Shown: positions 36,903 through 46,246, counted from the first letter of the stretch. The stretch is DNA of 64,000 nucleotides from Renibacterium salmoninarum ATCC 33209 (GCF_000018885.1 NC_010168.1:2790001-2854000), one strand, 5' to 3'. Made by a program: numbers and translations. The notes: generated by a model not told the origin, from the letters alone.

Positions 36903-37032
36903 CTCCCTCCCACCAACCCCGCTCGGCGTTTCAGATAGCTAGACGGCTTTCGGATAGCAAGACAACCGGTCTTCTTGCTATCCGAAAGCCGTCTAGCTAT
37001 CTGAAACGCCGAGCGGGGTTGGTGGGAGGGAG
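36903..37032. repeat. Perfect 58-bp inverted repeat between the FUSC gene and radA
   Basis: The left arm (36903-36960) and right arm (36975-37032) are exact reverse complements over 58 bp, separated by 14 bases that can themselves pair for three more (GAC / GTC). The element starts directly after the FUSC stop codon and ends 48 bases before the radA ATG. Each arm contains two similar 19-base words (TTTCrGATAGCwAGACrrC). There is no ORF, no obvious target-site duplication and no T-run. It could be a transcription barrier, a REP/MITE-like element or a recent inverted duplication. Confidence 0.95.
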
Positions 37033-37080
37033 GACGACGGGCTGAATTTGATTGTCGGTGCTAGTAGGTAGGCTCGTTCC

Positions 37081-38463
37081 ATGGCCAAAACCACTCGCAC
37101 ACCCCCTCCCGGCTTCAAATGCGCCGAATGTGGTTGGACCACCGCGAAGTGGGTCGGCCGTTGCGGCGAATGCCAAGCCTGGGGCACCGTTGAGGAAGTT
37201 GGCGCAGTAGTCGCCAAAACGACGGCGGCCAGCACGGTGGCGATTCCGGCAACAAAGATTGCCGAAGTTGATGCAACGACGGCCGCCTACTTAAGCACCG
37301 GAGTTGATGAATTAGACCGAGTGCTGGGCGGCGGCGTGGTGCCTGGCGCGGTGATTCTGTTAGCTGGTGAGCCAGGCGTCGGAAAGTCCACTTTGTTGCT
37401 CGACGTCGCAGCAAAGTTTGCCCGAGAAAACGGCGATGTGCTCTACCTGACCGGTGAAGAGTCTGCCGCTCAAGTGAAACTCCGCGCCGAGCGGATCGGC
37501 GCAATAGCTGAATCGCTCTACCTAGCGGCCGAGAACGACCTGGGCTCTGTTTTAGGGCAAGTGGAACAGCTCAAGCCAAAGCTACTTCTCATCGACTCGG
37601 TCCAAACCTTTTCCAGCTCAGTAGTTGACGGTTCAGCTGGCGGAGTCACTCAGGTACGCGAGGTAGCTGCTTCAATCATCGCGGCCGCAAAACGGCTCAA
37701 TATGACCGCCGTGCTAGTTGGTCATGTCACCAAAGACGGGTCGATTGCTGGCCCGCGGCTGCTAGAACACTTGGTTGACGTGGTCTGCCAGTTCGACGGC
37801 GAGCGGCACTCGCGGTTGCGCCTGCTCCGCGCCGTGAAAAACCGCTATGGCCCCACCGACGAAGTGGGTTGCTTTGACCTGAGAGAGCAAGGGATTGAAG
37901 GCCTGGCGGATCCGAGCGGACTTTTCATCTCACGCACCAAAGAACCAGTATCCGGAACCTGTATTACGGTTGCGTTGGAAGGCAAACGGCCGTTGGTAGC
38001 CGAGGTGCAATCGCTGCTGGCTACTAGTTCGACGTCGCAGCCACGCCGAGCCACCAGTGGGCTCGACTCTGCCAGAGTCTCTATGCTGCTCGCGGTATTG
38101 CAGCAGCGTGCGGGCGCAAATCTCAGCAACGAGGATTCGTATGTGGCAACCGTCGGCGGCGTCCGACTCACCGAGCCTGCCACGGACCTGGCTATCGCCC
38201 TGGCCATCGCCTCGGCAAAATCCGGCATTGCGCTGCCGGCCAGGTTAATTGCCTTTGGCGAAGTTGGCCTGGCGGGCGAAGTACGACCAGTGCCCGGCAT
38301 CGGTCAGCGAATCCAAGAAGCACATCGTTTAGGCTTCAGCCACGCCGTAGTTCCGGCAAGCCCAAACGGACCAGGGCCAATCCCGCCAGGATTCGCCGTA
38401 CGCGAAGTTCACCAACTCAGCGATGCCCTAGAGCTGCTCTTCCCAGTTCCGGCGCAAAGCTGA
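37081..38463 (+). CDS. radA: DNA repair protein RadA
   Basis: A 460-aa RecA-related ATPase that helps branch migration in recombinational repair. The N-terminal zinc finger is FKCAECGWTT...GRCGECQAWG (C-x2-C-x12-C-x2-C-like), Walker A is GEPGVGKSTLLLD, the RadA-specific motif is KNRYGPTDEVG, and the C-terminus is Lon-protease-like. First gene of the conserved radA-disA block. Intact, of usual length. Confidence 0.97.
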   Translation: MAKTTRTPPPGFKCAECGWTTAKWVGRCGECQAWGTVEEVGAVVAKTTAASTVAIPATKIAEVDATTAAYLSTGVDELDRVLGGGVVPGAVILLAGEPGVGKSTLLLDVAAKFARENGDVLYLTGEESAAQVKLRAERIGAIAESLYLAAENDLGSVLGQVEQLKPKLLLIDSVQTFSSSVVDGSAGGVTQVREVAASIIAAAKRLNMTAVLVGHVTKDGSIAGPRLLEHLVDVVCQFDGERHSRLRLLRAVKNRYGPTDEVGCFDLREQGIEGLADPSGLFISRTKEPVSGTCITVALEGKRPLVAEVQSLLATSSTSQPRRATSGLDSARVSMLLAVLQQRAGANLSNEDSYVATVGGVRLTEPATDLAIALAIASAKSGIALPARLIAFGEVGLAGEVRPVPGIGQRIQEAHRLGFSHAVVPASPNGPGPIPPGFAVREVHQLSDALELLFPVPAQS

Positions 38464-38639
38464 GCTGGCCAACTGGCACTTGTGAATCCCAGGTTCAGCA
38501 CTAAGAAGGATCCGCCGGCTGCCGCATCCCACTAGTATTGGCTTAGACGTTCTAGTATTTGCCGCACGGCCGATCAAGCCTGACAATCGGTCGGATTGAG
38601 CTATGTCAGTTCGGCGCCTGACCAAGGAGAGGAAGTGCC

Positions 38640-39716
38640 ATGGTTCGCACCCCCGAGGAGTCGCTGCGCGCAACTCTGGCAAGAGTTGCGCCTGGTACCC
38701 AACTTCGAGACGGCCTGGAGCGGATTCTGCGTGGACGAACCGGCGCACTGATAGTGCTCGGTTTCGACAAAACCATTGAGTCGCTGTGCTCCGGTGGCTT
38801 CGAAATTGATATTGATTTTGCCTCCACCAGGTTGCGTGAACTAGCCAAAATGGACGGCGCTATTGTTTGCGATAAAGACGCCTCCAAAATCATCCGTGCG
38901 GCCGTTCAGCTACTGCCCGATCCAACGATCGAAACTCAAGAATCTGGCACTCGGCACCGCACCGCTGAACGAGTAGCGATTCAGACCGGAGTCCCGGTGA
39001 TTTCGGTGAGCCAATCAATGCAGATCATCGCGCTTTACATCAATGGGCTCCGGCACGTTCTGGAAGGCTCGGAGAAAGTGCTTGCCCGCGCTAATCAAGC
39101 TCTGGCAACGCTTGAACGCTACCGTTCCCGACTTGATCAAGTGACCTCTGCGCTATCTGCGTTAGAGATCGAAGCCGTAGTGACAATCCGCGATGTTGCG
39201 GTAATTTTGCAGCGCCAGGAAATGGTGCGCCGGATCTCCGAAGAAATTGCGCAATACGTGCTTGAGCTTGGCGTCGATGGACGACTACTCTCACTCCAGC
39301 TTGAGGAACTCACCGTGGGCCTTGGCCCAGGTAGTGAAATGGTTATTCGAGATTACTCCGCTGCCGAAGCTGGACAAGAGGACATCGAAGCGGCAATCAT
39401 CGGACTACAAGACATCAGCGCAACCGAGCTCATTGATTTGAATAAGATCGCGGGCATCGTTGGATTGATGGAGCCCGGGAATTCTCTCGACACCGTCATT
39501 CACCCGCGCGGCTACCGGCTGCTTTCCAGCTTCAAGGCCGTGCCAAGGGCAGTGGCTGATCGCTTAGTGGAGCAATTCGACGGTCTGCAGAACTTGATGG
39601 CGGCGACCATCGAAGATCTGATGGCGGTCGAAGGCATCGGCGAACAGCGCGCGCGTACCGTGCGCGAAGGACTTTCTAGAATTGCCGAGACTTCGCTGCT
39701 GGATCGTTTCCTCTAA
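38640..39716 (+). CDS. disA: DNA integrity scanning diadenylate cyclase
   Basis: A 358-aa enzyme that makes cyclic di-AMP from two ATP and stops at branched DNA. The DAC domain shows MDGAIVCDKD (DGA motif) and SGTRHRTAERVA (RHR motif), followed by the long helical linker and a C-terminal helix-hairpin-helix DNA-binding part (VEGIGEQRARTVREGL). AAGGAG nine bases before the ATG fixes the start. Downstream of radA as in other actinobacteria. Intact. Confidence 0.97.
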   Translation: MVRTPEESLRATLARVAPGTQLRDGLERILRGRTGALIVLGFDKTIESLCSGGFEIDIDFASTRLRELAKMDGAIVCDKDASKIIRAAVQLLPDPTIETQESGTRHRTAERVAIQTGVPVISVSQSMQIIALYINGLRHVLEGSEKVLARANQALATLERYRSRLDQVTSALSALEIEAVVTIRDVAVILQRQEMVRRISEEIAQYVLELGVDGRLLSLQLEELTVGLGPGSEMVIRDYSAAEAGQEDIEAAIIGLQDISATELIDLNKIAGIVGLMEPGNSLDTVIHPRGYRLLSSFKAVPRAVADRLVEQFDGLQNLMAATIEDLMAVEGIGEQRARTVREGLSRIAETSLLDRFL

Positions 39717-39738
39717 AGCCAAAATGCCGACGGCGGGC

Positions 39739-40374
39739 TCAGGGCTTTGCTGGATCCAAAGTGAACACGGCTTTAGGACTAGTGAGCTTTCCCAAACTCA
39801 CCGTCAAGGTGTAAACACCGGCACCCGGCTTAGCTGCAACGGCTTGGCAGCCTTCCGTGGTCCGGTTTCGCTGCCAAGGGAAATTGGCCTTCTCGGAACC
39901 ACCAGGCGGAATCGACTTAGCTAAATCAGCGGTTGCGGATTGGCAGTCTTTTGACGAGAAAATCCGGTCCGCTCCGCTGAGGATCTCGAAGTCCATCTGG
40001 CTAGTGCCTACGTTGACGTCGCAGGCTACTGAGCCGCCGTTCGTCACCGTCAAAGTAAGCACCGGGTTTTGATCCGAGGCATAATTCTGCGCGTCCGTAG
40101 AGGCAGCTACCGTGACCTTGCTTTGGTCGCAGGTGGGGGTAGCGGGCGTCGAAGGGCTGGGTTCTGCGCTGCTGGAGGATGGACTACTGGCACCAGACGC
40201 CGAAGGGGTTTCTGAGCTGGCGGCAGAGCTCTTTCCGGAACCTCTTACTACCCCAACGATGATCGCAATGATCACCACAAGCACTACTACAGCACCAATT
40301 ACTACGATAAGTCTGCGTCGACGGTAAACCGCAGGGGAAACCTGTTGTCTCCGACTGCTGTCATTTCCCGCCAT
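39739..40374 (-). CDS. Single-TM anchored exported protein with Ser/Pro-rich linker
   Basis: A 211-aa protein: a basic N-terminus, one membrane segment (about 22-46), a low-complexity Ser/Ala/Pro linker (about 48-82) and an outer domain of about 125 residues with four cysteines (TCDQSK, ACDVNVG, KDCQS, EGCQAV). The outer part looks like an immunoglobulin-like beta domain (LTLTVTNGGSVACDV). It lies between disA and mutY on the opposite strand, the same place and orientation as M. tuberculosis Rv3587c, so it is probably the positional equivalent. Function unknown. Confidence 0.8.
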   Translation of the reverse strand: MAGNDSSRRQQVSPAVYRRRRLIVVIGAVVVLVVIIAIIVGVVRGSGKSSAASSETPSASGASSPSSSSAEPSPSTPATPTCDQSKVTVAASTDAQNYASDQNPVLTLTVTNGGSVACDVNVGTSQMDFEILSGADRIFSSKDCQSATADLAKSIPPGGSEKANFPWQRNRTTEGCQAVAAKPGAGVYTLTVSLGKLTSPKAVFTLDPAKP

Positions 40375-40461
40375 GGTTCCAGCCTACGGAAGCTGACGCT
40401 GCCGCGAGAACTCCCACGCCGGGCTGTGCCGAATCGCACTGGAGCGACGATCAGTACTACG

Positions 40462-41436
40462 TTGGATGCTGTGCATTCTGCGAAAGATCTTCTCAGCATC
40501 AAAGCCCGCGTCGTCAACTGGTTTGACCAGTCTGCGCGCGAGCTGCCCTGGCGTGCGCCGGATTGCACACCTTGGGGAATTTTGGTCAGCGAAGTCATGT
40601 TGCAGCAAACCCCCGTGGTCAGGGTCCTGCCAGTTTGGCTGCAGTGGCAGCAACGATGGCGCACGCCTGCAGACTTAGATGCCGATTCCAGTGGCGAGGC
40701 AGTCCGAGCCTGGGGCCGTCTGGGTTACCCGCGGCGGGCGCTACGCTTGCACGCGGCCGCTGTCGAAATCGCTGAAAGGTTCGATGGAGTGGTGCCCGGC
40801 ACGGTCGATGAGCTCAAGTCGCTACCCGGCATCGGCGACTACACCGCCGCGGCTGTTGCCGCTTTCGCCTTTGGCGCACGCGCCACGGTAGTCGATACCA
40901 ATATCCGCCGAGTGCATGCCCGACTTTTCAGTGGTCGAGCCTTACCTGCCCCGAGTTTGAGCGCCGCAGAAATGCGGCTGGCCGAAGAGCTACTCCCCAA
41001 AGATCGATCCGACTCCGTTGCCTGGAATGCTGCCGCAATGGAATTAGGCGCTTTGATCTGCACAGCAAGATCGCCGCAATGCGTGATCTGCCCGGTTCGC
41101 GCGGATTGCGCTTGGATAGCGGCTGGTGAACCAGAGCCAGATTACCGGCCCAAAGGCCAAGCTTGGGCGGGCACGGACCGGCAATTACGTGGCGCTGTGA
41201 TGGCGGTGCTCCGCGTTGCCGAGCAGCTAGTTCCTAGAGATTTGTTTTTTGCCCCGCCAATTCAGCTTGAAAGCTCCGCAGAGCCTGATGCTAAAAACGC
41301 CAGCGCTTTGGATCAGCCGATGAGGCACCTGCACAGTTTGGCAAGCGACCCCAGCCGGCTTGCGCGCATTCTCGAAGGGTTACTAGGCAATGGACTAGCC
41401 CAACAAAGCGCAGCCGGCCTGGCGCTGCCCGCGTAG
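40462..41436 (+). CDS. mutY: A/G-specific adenine DNA glycosylase
   Basis: Removes adenine opposite 8-oxoguanine. SEVMLQQTPVVRVL carries the catalytic Glu, LPGIGDYTAAAVAAFAFG is the helix-hairpin-helix, VVDTNIRRVHAR holds the catalytic Asp, and CTARSPQCVICPVRADC is the C-x6-C-x2-C-x5-C [4Fe-4S] loop. The C-terminal NUDIX-like domain is short, as in mycobacteria. The frame is open from TTG 40345, but I prefer TTG 40462 because homologs begin about 30 residues before RELPWR and this avoids overlap with the opposite gene; GTG 40471 is another option. Confidence 0.9.
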   Translation: MDAVHSAKDLLSIKARVVNWFDQSARELPWRAPDCTPWGILVSEVMLQQTPVVRVLPVWLQWQQRWRTPADLDADSSGEAVRAWGRLGYPRRALRLHAAAVEIAERFDGVVPGTVDELKSLPGIGDYTAAAVAAFAFGARATVVDTNIRRVHARLFSGRALPAPSLSAAEMRLAEELLPKDRSDSVAWNAAAMELGALICTARSPQCVICPVRADCAWIAAGEPEPDYRPKGQAWAGTDRQLRGAVMAVLRVAEQLVPRDLFFAPPIQLESSAEPDAKNASALDQPMRHLHSLASDPSRLARILEGLLGNGLAQQSAAGLALPA

Positions 41437-41470
41437 ACAAACGAGCAGCGTAAACAAGCGGGCAGCGTGC

Positions 41471-42172
41471 TTAGATCTCGCCGAATCCGCTTTCCACTTC
41501 GGTCCGGACCAGTTCGACAGCCCGCTGCGCATCTGGGCCGGATGCTTCAATGTGCAGGTTTGTCCCTTTTGCCGCACCAAGTGTCATCAGCATCATCACG
41601 GATTGCCCGTCAACGCCGTTAATTTCAATCTCCACATTCATCACGCCGAGGGCCGCTGCCAGGGTTGCTGCCGGCCGCGCGTGTAGGCCCATCGGATTGA
41701 CCAATACCGCATCCGCTTGCACTAACCGACCACCAGAAGCTGCGAGCGCGGGCAGAGTCGTAGAAGCCTCAGGGCGCGAAATACCCAGTCCAGATGCGCC
41801 GGCAAGTGCGCCTTCGGCAGCAGCTTGCACCTCGGCAAGACTAGCTCCAGATTGGGCCGCCACCGCAGCAGCCACTAGTCCTTCAACCAATGGCGCATCC
41901 GCTAGCCGCACCTTTTCGGGACTCCCGGTCAATTCCAGTGCAGCTTCGGCGGTCATTACCACTGAACCCAGATCCGCCAGAATTAATACACCCGCTCCGG
42001 CGTCGGCCGCGAGGATAGCTTGTGAGATTTTCGTCAATGAGGTGCCCAGGCCACCGCCGTCCATTCCACCGGCTGGCAGAATTTTGACATCCGGGGCCAT
42101 CTGACCGGCTAGCTCGACGACGCCCTCGGCAAGTTTGACGCTATGCGAGACCACAATAAGCGAGACAGTCAT
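41471..42172 (-). CDS. dhaM: Dihydroxyacetone kinase phosphotransfer subunit DhaM
   Basis: A 233-aa fusion of a mannose-type EIIA domain (VVSHSVKLAEGV, phospho-His9) and an HPr-like domain (NPMGLHARPAATLA). In the PTS-dependent Dha kinase it receives phosphate from Enzyme I/HPr and passes it to the ADP bound on DhaL. It overlaps dhaL by four bases. Intact, but its phosphate donor ptsI in this window is broken, so it may be useless unless another Enzyme I exists. Confidence 0.93.
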   Translation of the reverse strand: MTVSLIVVSHSVKLAEGVVELAGQMAPDVKILPAGGMDGGGLGTSLTKISQAILAADAGAGVLILADLGSVVMTAEAALELTGSPEKVRLADAPLVEGLVAAAVAAQSGASLAEVQAAAEGALAGASGLGISRPEASTTLPALAASGGRLVQADAVLVNPMGLHARPAATLAAALGVMNVEIEINGVDGQSVMMLMTLGAAKGTNLHIEASGPDAQRAVELVRTEVESGFGEI

Positions 42173-42801
42173 AGCGCGGTTCTTGCTGTATTGGCTGCAT
42201 CTCGCAAGATCAGCGCGCTTGACTGGGCGCCCGGATCTCGATGCCCCACACTGCGCTCACCCAAGTAGCTTGCTCGGCCCTTTCGCGCCAGCAAGGACTC
42301 GGTGTCTCGACCGCCGTCTTCAGCTGCCGCGGCAGCAGCGGCCAGCACCTCGTCAGCTGCTAAGCCGTTTTCTACCGCAGCATCGGCCGCCTCAACGGCC
42401 GGTGTCCACGCGTCAATCATGGTTTTGTCACCGGGTTCTGCCTTACCTCTGGCCACAATGCCATCTCGCGCTGCCGTAAGAACTGCGCTAACTGTTTGGG
42501 CGTCTAAGACTTCGGCTTCGCCGGCCGCCGTGGCTGCCCGCAAAAAAGCAGTGCCGTAAAGCGGCCCAGCAGCGCCACCGACGACAGACATCAAGGTCAT
42601 CGCAACCAACTTAAAGACAGCGCCCGGGTTCGCAAATTCGGCGTCTAGTTTCTGTAACACCGCACTGAATCCACGGTCCAAGTTCTCACCGTGATCGCCA
42701 TCGCCAATGAGCCGATCAAGCTCAACTAGCTCCGCCCGGTTTTCCGCGATGGTGGCAGCGCTAGCTTTCATCCAGGCCACTGCCCATTGCGCATCTAGCA
42801 T
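42169..42801 (-). CDS. dhaL: Dihydroxyacetone kinase ADP-binding subunit DhaL
   Basis: A 210-aa subunit holding ADP as cofactor with two Mg ions: LIGDGDHGENLDRGF carries the Asp ligands. I choose the start at 42801 (MLDAQWAVAWM), just after the dhaK stop at 42804; a longer start at 42849 would overlap dhaK. The ATG of dhaM overlaps its stop. Intact. Confidence 0.92.
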   Translation of the reverse strand: MLDAQWAVAWMKASAATIAENRAELVELDRLIGDGDHGENLDRGFSAVLQKLDAEFANPGAVFKLVAMTLMSVVGGAAGPLYGTAFLRAATAAGEAEVLDAQTVSAVLTAARDGIVARGKAEPGDKTMIDAWTPAVEAADAAVENGLAADEVLAAAAAAAEDGGRDTESLLARKGRASYLGERSVGHRDPGAQSSALILRDAANTARTAL

Positions 42802-42803
42802 CT

Positions 42804-43811
42804 CTAAACCCCCCACCTCAGCGCCACAGTGTGCACTGGCGCATCCCAAAGTTCTGTCATTTCCTTGTCCAATCGAAGCACGGTGATTGAACAGCCTTGC
42901 ATTTCAAGCGCGGTAATGTAATTCCCCACCAGCGACCGATCAATTTCTACGCCGCGCTCGGCCAACACCGCGGCAGCGCGGCGATAGACAATATAGAGCT
43001 CGCTCAAAGGCGTGCCACCCATACCGTTGACGAAAAGCAAGACTCGCTCGCCAGCATTCAGCTTGAGGTCCGCCAACACCGCGTCGAGTAAACGATCGGT
43101 AATGCCATCAGCAGGTTCCATCGCAATTCGATGCCGGCCGGGTTCGCCGTGAATACCAATACCGATTTCAATCTCGTCCTCGGCCAAATCAAAACTCGGC
43201 ACCCCCGCGTGCGGAACGGTGCAAGCCGAAAGTGCTACACCCATGCTGCGCACATTGTTAATAGCGCGCTGCGCTATTTCAGTTACCGCGTCCAAATTAT
43301 CGCCGCGTTCGGCAGCCGCGCCCGCGATTTTTTCCACCAAAACAGTGCCGGCTACCCCGCGTCTACCCGCGGTGTATAAGGAGTCCTCGACTGCGAAGTC
43401 GTCATTGACCAGCACGGAGCGAACTTCGATTCCTTGGGCTTGGGCCATTTCCGCAGCGGTTTCCAAATTGAGCACATCGCCGGTTTAATTTTTCACAATG
43501 TGCAGCACGCCGGCGCCGGAATCCGCAGCCAACGTCGCCGGGATGATGCCATCCGGAGTTGGTGATGTGAAGACTGGGCCGGGCACCGCTGCGTCAAGCA
43601 TGCCTAATCCGATGAATCCAGCGTGCAACGGTTCATGGCCGGAGCCACCACCGGATACCAAAGCAACTTTTCGCGGCCTGTCCCCTACAGCAGGAGCGCG
43701 CGTAATAAACAGTGGATCATTGTGCACCGTCACTAAATCACGGTGCGCTAAGCCGAATCCCTCAACTGATTCGGCCACCACATTTTTGGGATCGTTAATG
43801 AGTTTTTTCAT
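42804..43811 (-). pseudogene. dhaK: Dihydroxyacetone kinase substrate-binding subunit DhaK, in-frame TAA
   Basis: Would bind dihydroxyacetone covalently through a His (GIGIHGEPGRHRIAME). The N-terminus is normal ([34 protein letters not shown]) but codon 109 (43485-43487) is TAA in the block HIVKN-stop-TGDVLN, where homologs have Tyr. Reading continues in the same frame to 42804, giving the correct total of 335 codons. One base change, TAT/TAC to TAA, explains it. No good start lies just after the stop, so a functional protein is not expected. Confidence 0.92.
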
Positions 43812-43856
43812 AGCTGCCTCCCGAGGCTTCCTTGCCGTGCGAGTGTGTTTCTCAGC

Positions 43857-44636
43857 CTAGCGCTTTGCCTCCATGCGGCGCGCCACCCCGTCCAGAATTA
43901 GGGCCAGGGCAAACTCAAAATGCTCGTGCTTGCTGGCTTCAGAATCATTATTGCTAAATTCACCGGCCCGAACCAATGGCTCCAGCTCTGGGAATTCGCC
44001 CCTTGGCAAGAGGGCAATCATCGCCTGCTCGAATTTTGCGCCGGTTTCGTCCGATCCCACCTGACCTCGACTCATATCGCGGGTGAGCCGGGCATTGGCC
44101 ATGGATATTGAGCTCAGGGTCAATGCGGTGTGTAGCTTTTCATCTCCGCTGAGCGTGGTGTCAGCGAGCGCCTGTAAACAAGACTCCAGCCAACGCATTT
44201 GGTAGTAAGTCATCGGCGCTCCGCCGATCGGGATGTCGATCAACCAAGGACGCAGCAATACGACGCGGTAAACGCCGCGCGCCCAGGCAGAGCACTTTTC
44301 GCGCCAACATTCTGCGTTCTCAATGCTTTCCGGGACCGGGCCAAACCCGGCGTCGAGCATCAAAATGAGCAGGTCGTCCTTTGAATTCAGGTACCGGTAT
44401 AGGCTCATTGCGGTAAATCCGAGCCGATCCGCAACACTCTTCATTGAGACTGCGGACAGTCCACCATCGTCGGCAACTTCAATGGCGGCCTCAACGATCT
44501 TCGGCACGCTCATCCCGGGTTTTGGCCCCCTGGAACCTGCCGGATTCAATCCCCAAGACAGTGCGACGCCGGGTGGCAGCATCTCGAGAAGCTCTGAGGT
44601 CGGCTCTCGCTGACCAGTAAATTCTTCGATCGTCAT
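43857..44636 (-). CDS. TetR-family transcriptional regulator
   Basis: A 259-aa repressor with an unusual 40-residue N-terminal extension before the DNA-binding domain (KIVEAAIEVADDGGLSAVSM, then VADRLGFTAMSLYRYLNSKDDL, the helix-turn-helix). The C-terminal domain belongs to the TetR_C_1 type seen in tetracycline- and drug-responsive members. It precedes dhaKLM by 45 bases on the same strand and is divergent from the DUF4436 gene with an operator-like palindrome between them, so either could be its target. Intact. Confidence 0.88.
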   Translation of the reverse strand: MTIEEFTGQREPTSELLEMLPPGVALSWGLNPAGSRGPKPGMSVPKIVEAAIEVADDGGLSAVSMKSVADRLGFTAMSLYRYLNSKDDLLILMLDAGFGPVPESIENAECWREKCSAWARGVYRVVLLRPWLIDIPIGGAPMTYYQMRWLESCLQALADTTLSGDEKLHTALTLSSISMANARLTRDMSRGQVGSDETGAKFEQAMIALLPRGEFPELEPLVRAGEFSNNDSEASKHEHFEFALALILDGVARRMEAKR

Positions 44637-44679
44637 TCGATCCCCCGCCGTTTAATGATGCTGATTCACTTATCTTACA

Positions 44680-44693
44680 ACTGTATATATAGT
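44680..44693. promoter_or_regulatory. Operator-like palindrome between tetR and the DUF4436 gene
   Basis: ACTGTATATATAGT is a 14-bp palindrome with one mismatched pair, in a locally AT-rich stretch 44 bases before the tetR start. Binding by the TetR regulator is inferred. Confidence 0.45.
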
Positions 44694-44766
44694 AAACATA
44701 TATAGAAATGACGCTGCCGCTCTCAGAGGACCCGTCCGGTTCGGATTCGGACGCTAACATTCTGTT

Positions 44767-45734
44767 ATGCCACAGAAACGATCAGTACGTGCTCAACAAC
44801 CAAAGCAATCGGGACGAGTTTCTCGGCACCCACTGCTGTTCACCGTGTTGGGCGTTTTCCTGGCGTTTTTTGCGCTCTCCGTCTACGTACAGGCCAATAG
44901 CGGCATTACCGACATCGACTCGCTGGAGCAACCGCCCAACCCCGATGTTAAAGTGACGCTGGTCCTCAAAGCATTGAGCCAGACAAACAAACCGCGGTAT
45001 TTTCCATGATCGTGGAGCCAGGAGCCTCCATATTGGCGGCTAATGGGGTCACCGTGAAAGAGCCATTGCTCGTGCAGGTTAGCAATGTGCAGGGCACCGG
45101 GAGCTACACGCTTAATCCCGGGCAGCTGCCGCAGACCGAGACCGTGCGGTTCCAAGCCGAGGGCAGCCTGGAGCGAAGTATCGAAACTTGGCCTTTTGAT
45201 CGCTATACCGGAAATCTAACGGTTCAAGCCTTTCAAGGTTCTTTGGATAATCCGAAGCTGCTGAAGACCGAGGTAGCAATCGAAGGTAATGTGGTCGGCT
45301 GGAAAATGTCCGGTAAAGAGATCCCGGCTAGTGAAAAAATCAAAAAGTACGATCCGGAGATCACTGTCCTGGAGCTTGCCTTCACACACTCAGCGAGTAT
45401 CTGGGTACTTGGCTTGCTCTTGGTGCTGGTTTTGATATCACTACCGGTGATGGAAATTTTCGTCGCGCTACGAGTTCATCATCACAAGCAAGCATTCTAA
45501 GGTGCGTTCACCGGCTGGTTCGCGGGCATGCTCTTTGCCGTGATCCCGATCCGAAACTTCTTACCAGGCAACCCGCCGCCAGGCTCCTGGATCAACCTCA
45601 CCGTGACGGTCTGGGTAGTGATCGGTCTCACCGCAGCTCTGATGATCTATATCCGCGCCTGGGTGCTCCGAAAAAGCTTCGCAAAACAACCAGAGAAGTT
45701 AGCGCAACCCGAACCGGAAAAACCAAAAGTCTAG
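44767..45734 (+). pseudogene. DUF4436 membrane protein, one frameshift and one in-frame TAA
   Basis: An actinobacterial membrane protein family: N-terminal anchor (LLFTVLGVFLAFFALSVYV), an outer beta-rich domain with the family block IETWPFDRYTGNLTVQAF, and three C-terminal membrane segments. The first lesion is at about 44990-44996, where QTNKP... should continue as AVFSMIVEPGAS in another frame (one base lost). The second is TAA at 45498-45500 inside the membrane part (HHKQAF-stop-GAFTGWFAG). Function of the family is unknown to me. Two lesions make it a pseudogene. Confidence 0.9.
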
Positions 45735-46246
45735 AGCGTTTTGATCATTCTAGTGTTGCCTAAGGTATTGGGTTTGACCCGAGCCAAATCGAGGAATTCG
45801 GCAACACCTTCATCGTGTGATCGGAGCAATTCGGAATAGACATCTGGGCTAACTGCGCTCTGATCCGGCATTACCGCAAAACCATGCCGGGTAAAGAACT
45901 CAACCTCAAAGGTCAGACAAAATACTCGGCTGACGCCCAGCTTCCTGGCCCGCTGCACAAGTTCCTCCACCATCACATGGCCTACACCCTTGCCCAGCCA
46001 TTCTGGCGCGGCAGCGAGCGTGCGGATTTCGGCCAGGTCCTCCCACATAACGTGCAGGGCGCCGCAACCAATAACCTCGCCGTCGTCTGCTACAGCAAGC
46101 AGCATCTCTTGAATGCCTTCAAAGTAGGCCACAGTTTCCTTTGCCACCAAGACGCGCTCCTCAGCCAGAGGTGCCACAAGTTCTTTGATTGCAGGAACGT
46201 CCGTTGTGCGGGCCGGACGCAGCGAGAATGAAGCCGAATTATTCAC
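45731..46246 (-). CDS. argA: N-acetylglutamate synthase, short actinobacterial type
   Basis: A 171-aa GNAT enzyme catalysing the first step of arginine synthesis (acetyl-CoA + glutamate). LRPARTTDVPAIKELVAPLA, EIRTLAAAPEWLGKGVGH (acetyl-CoA loop) and the C-terminal RVKPNTLGNTRMIKTL are specific to the single-domain NAGS known from M. tuberculosis Rv2747. Its stop overlaps the DUF4436 stop on the other strand by four bases. Intact. Confidence 0.88.
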   Translation of the reverse strand: MNNSASFSLRPARTTDVPAIKELVAPLAEERVLVAKETVAYFEGIQEMLLAVADDGEVIGCGALHVMWEDLAEIRTLAAAPEWLGKGVGHVMVEELVQRARKLGVSRVFCLTFEVEFFTRHGFAVMPDQSAVSPDVYSELLRSHDEGVAEFLDLARVKPNTLGNTRMIKTL

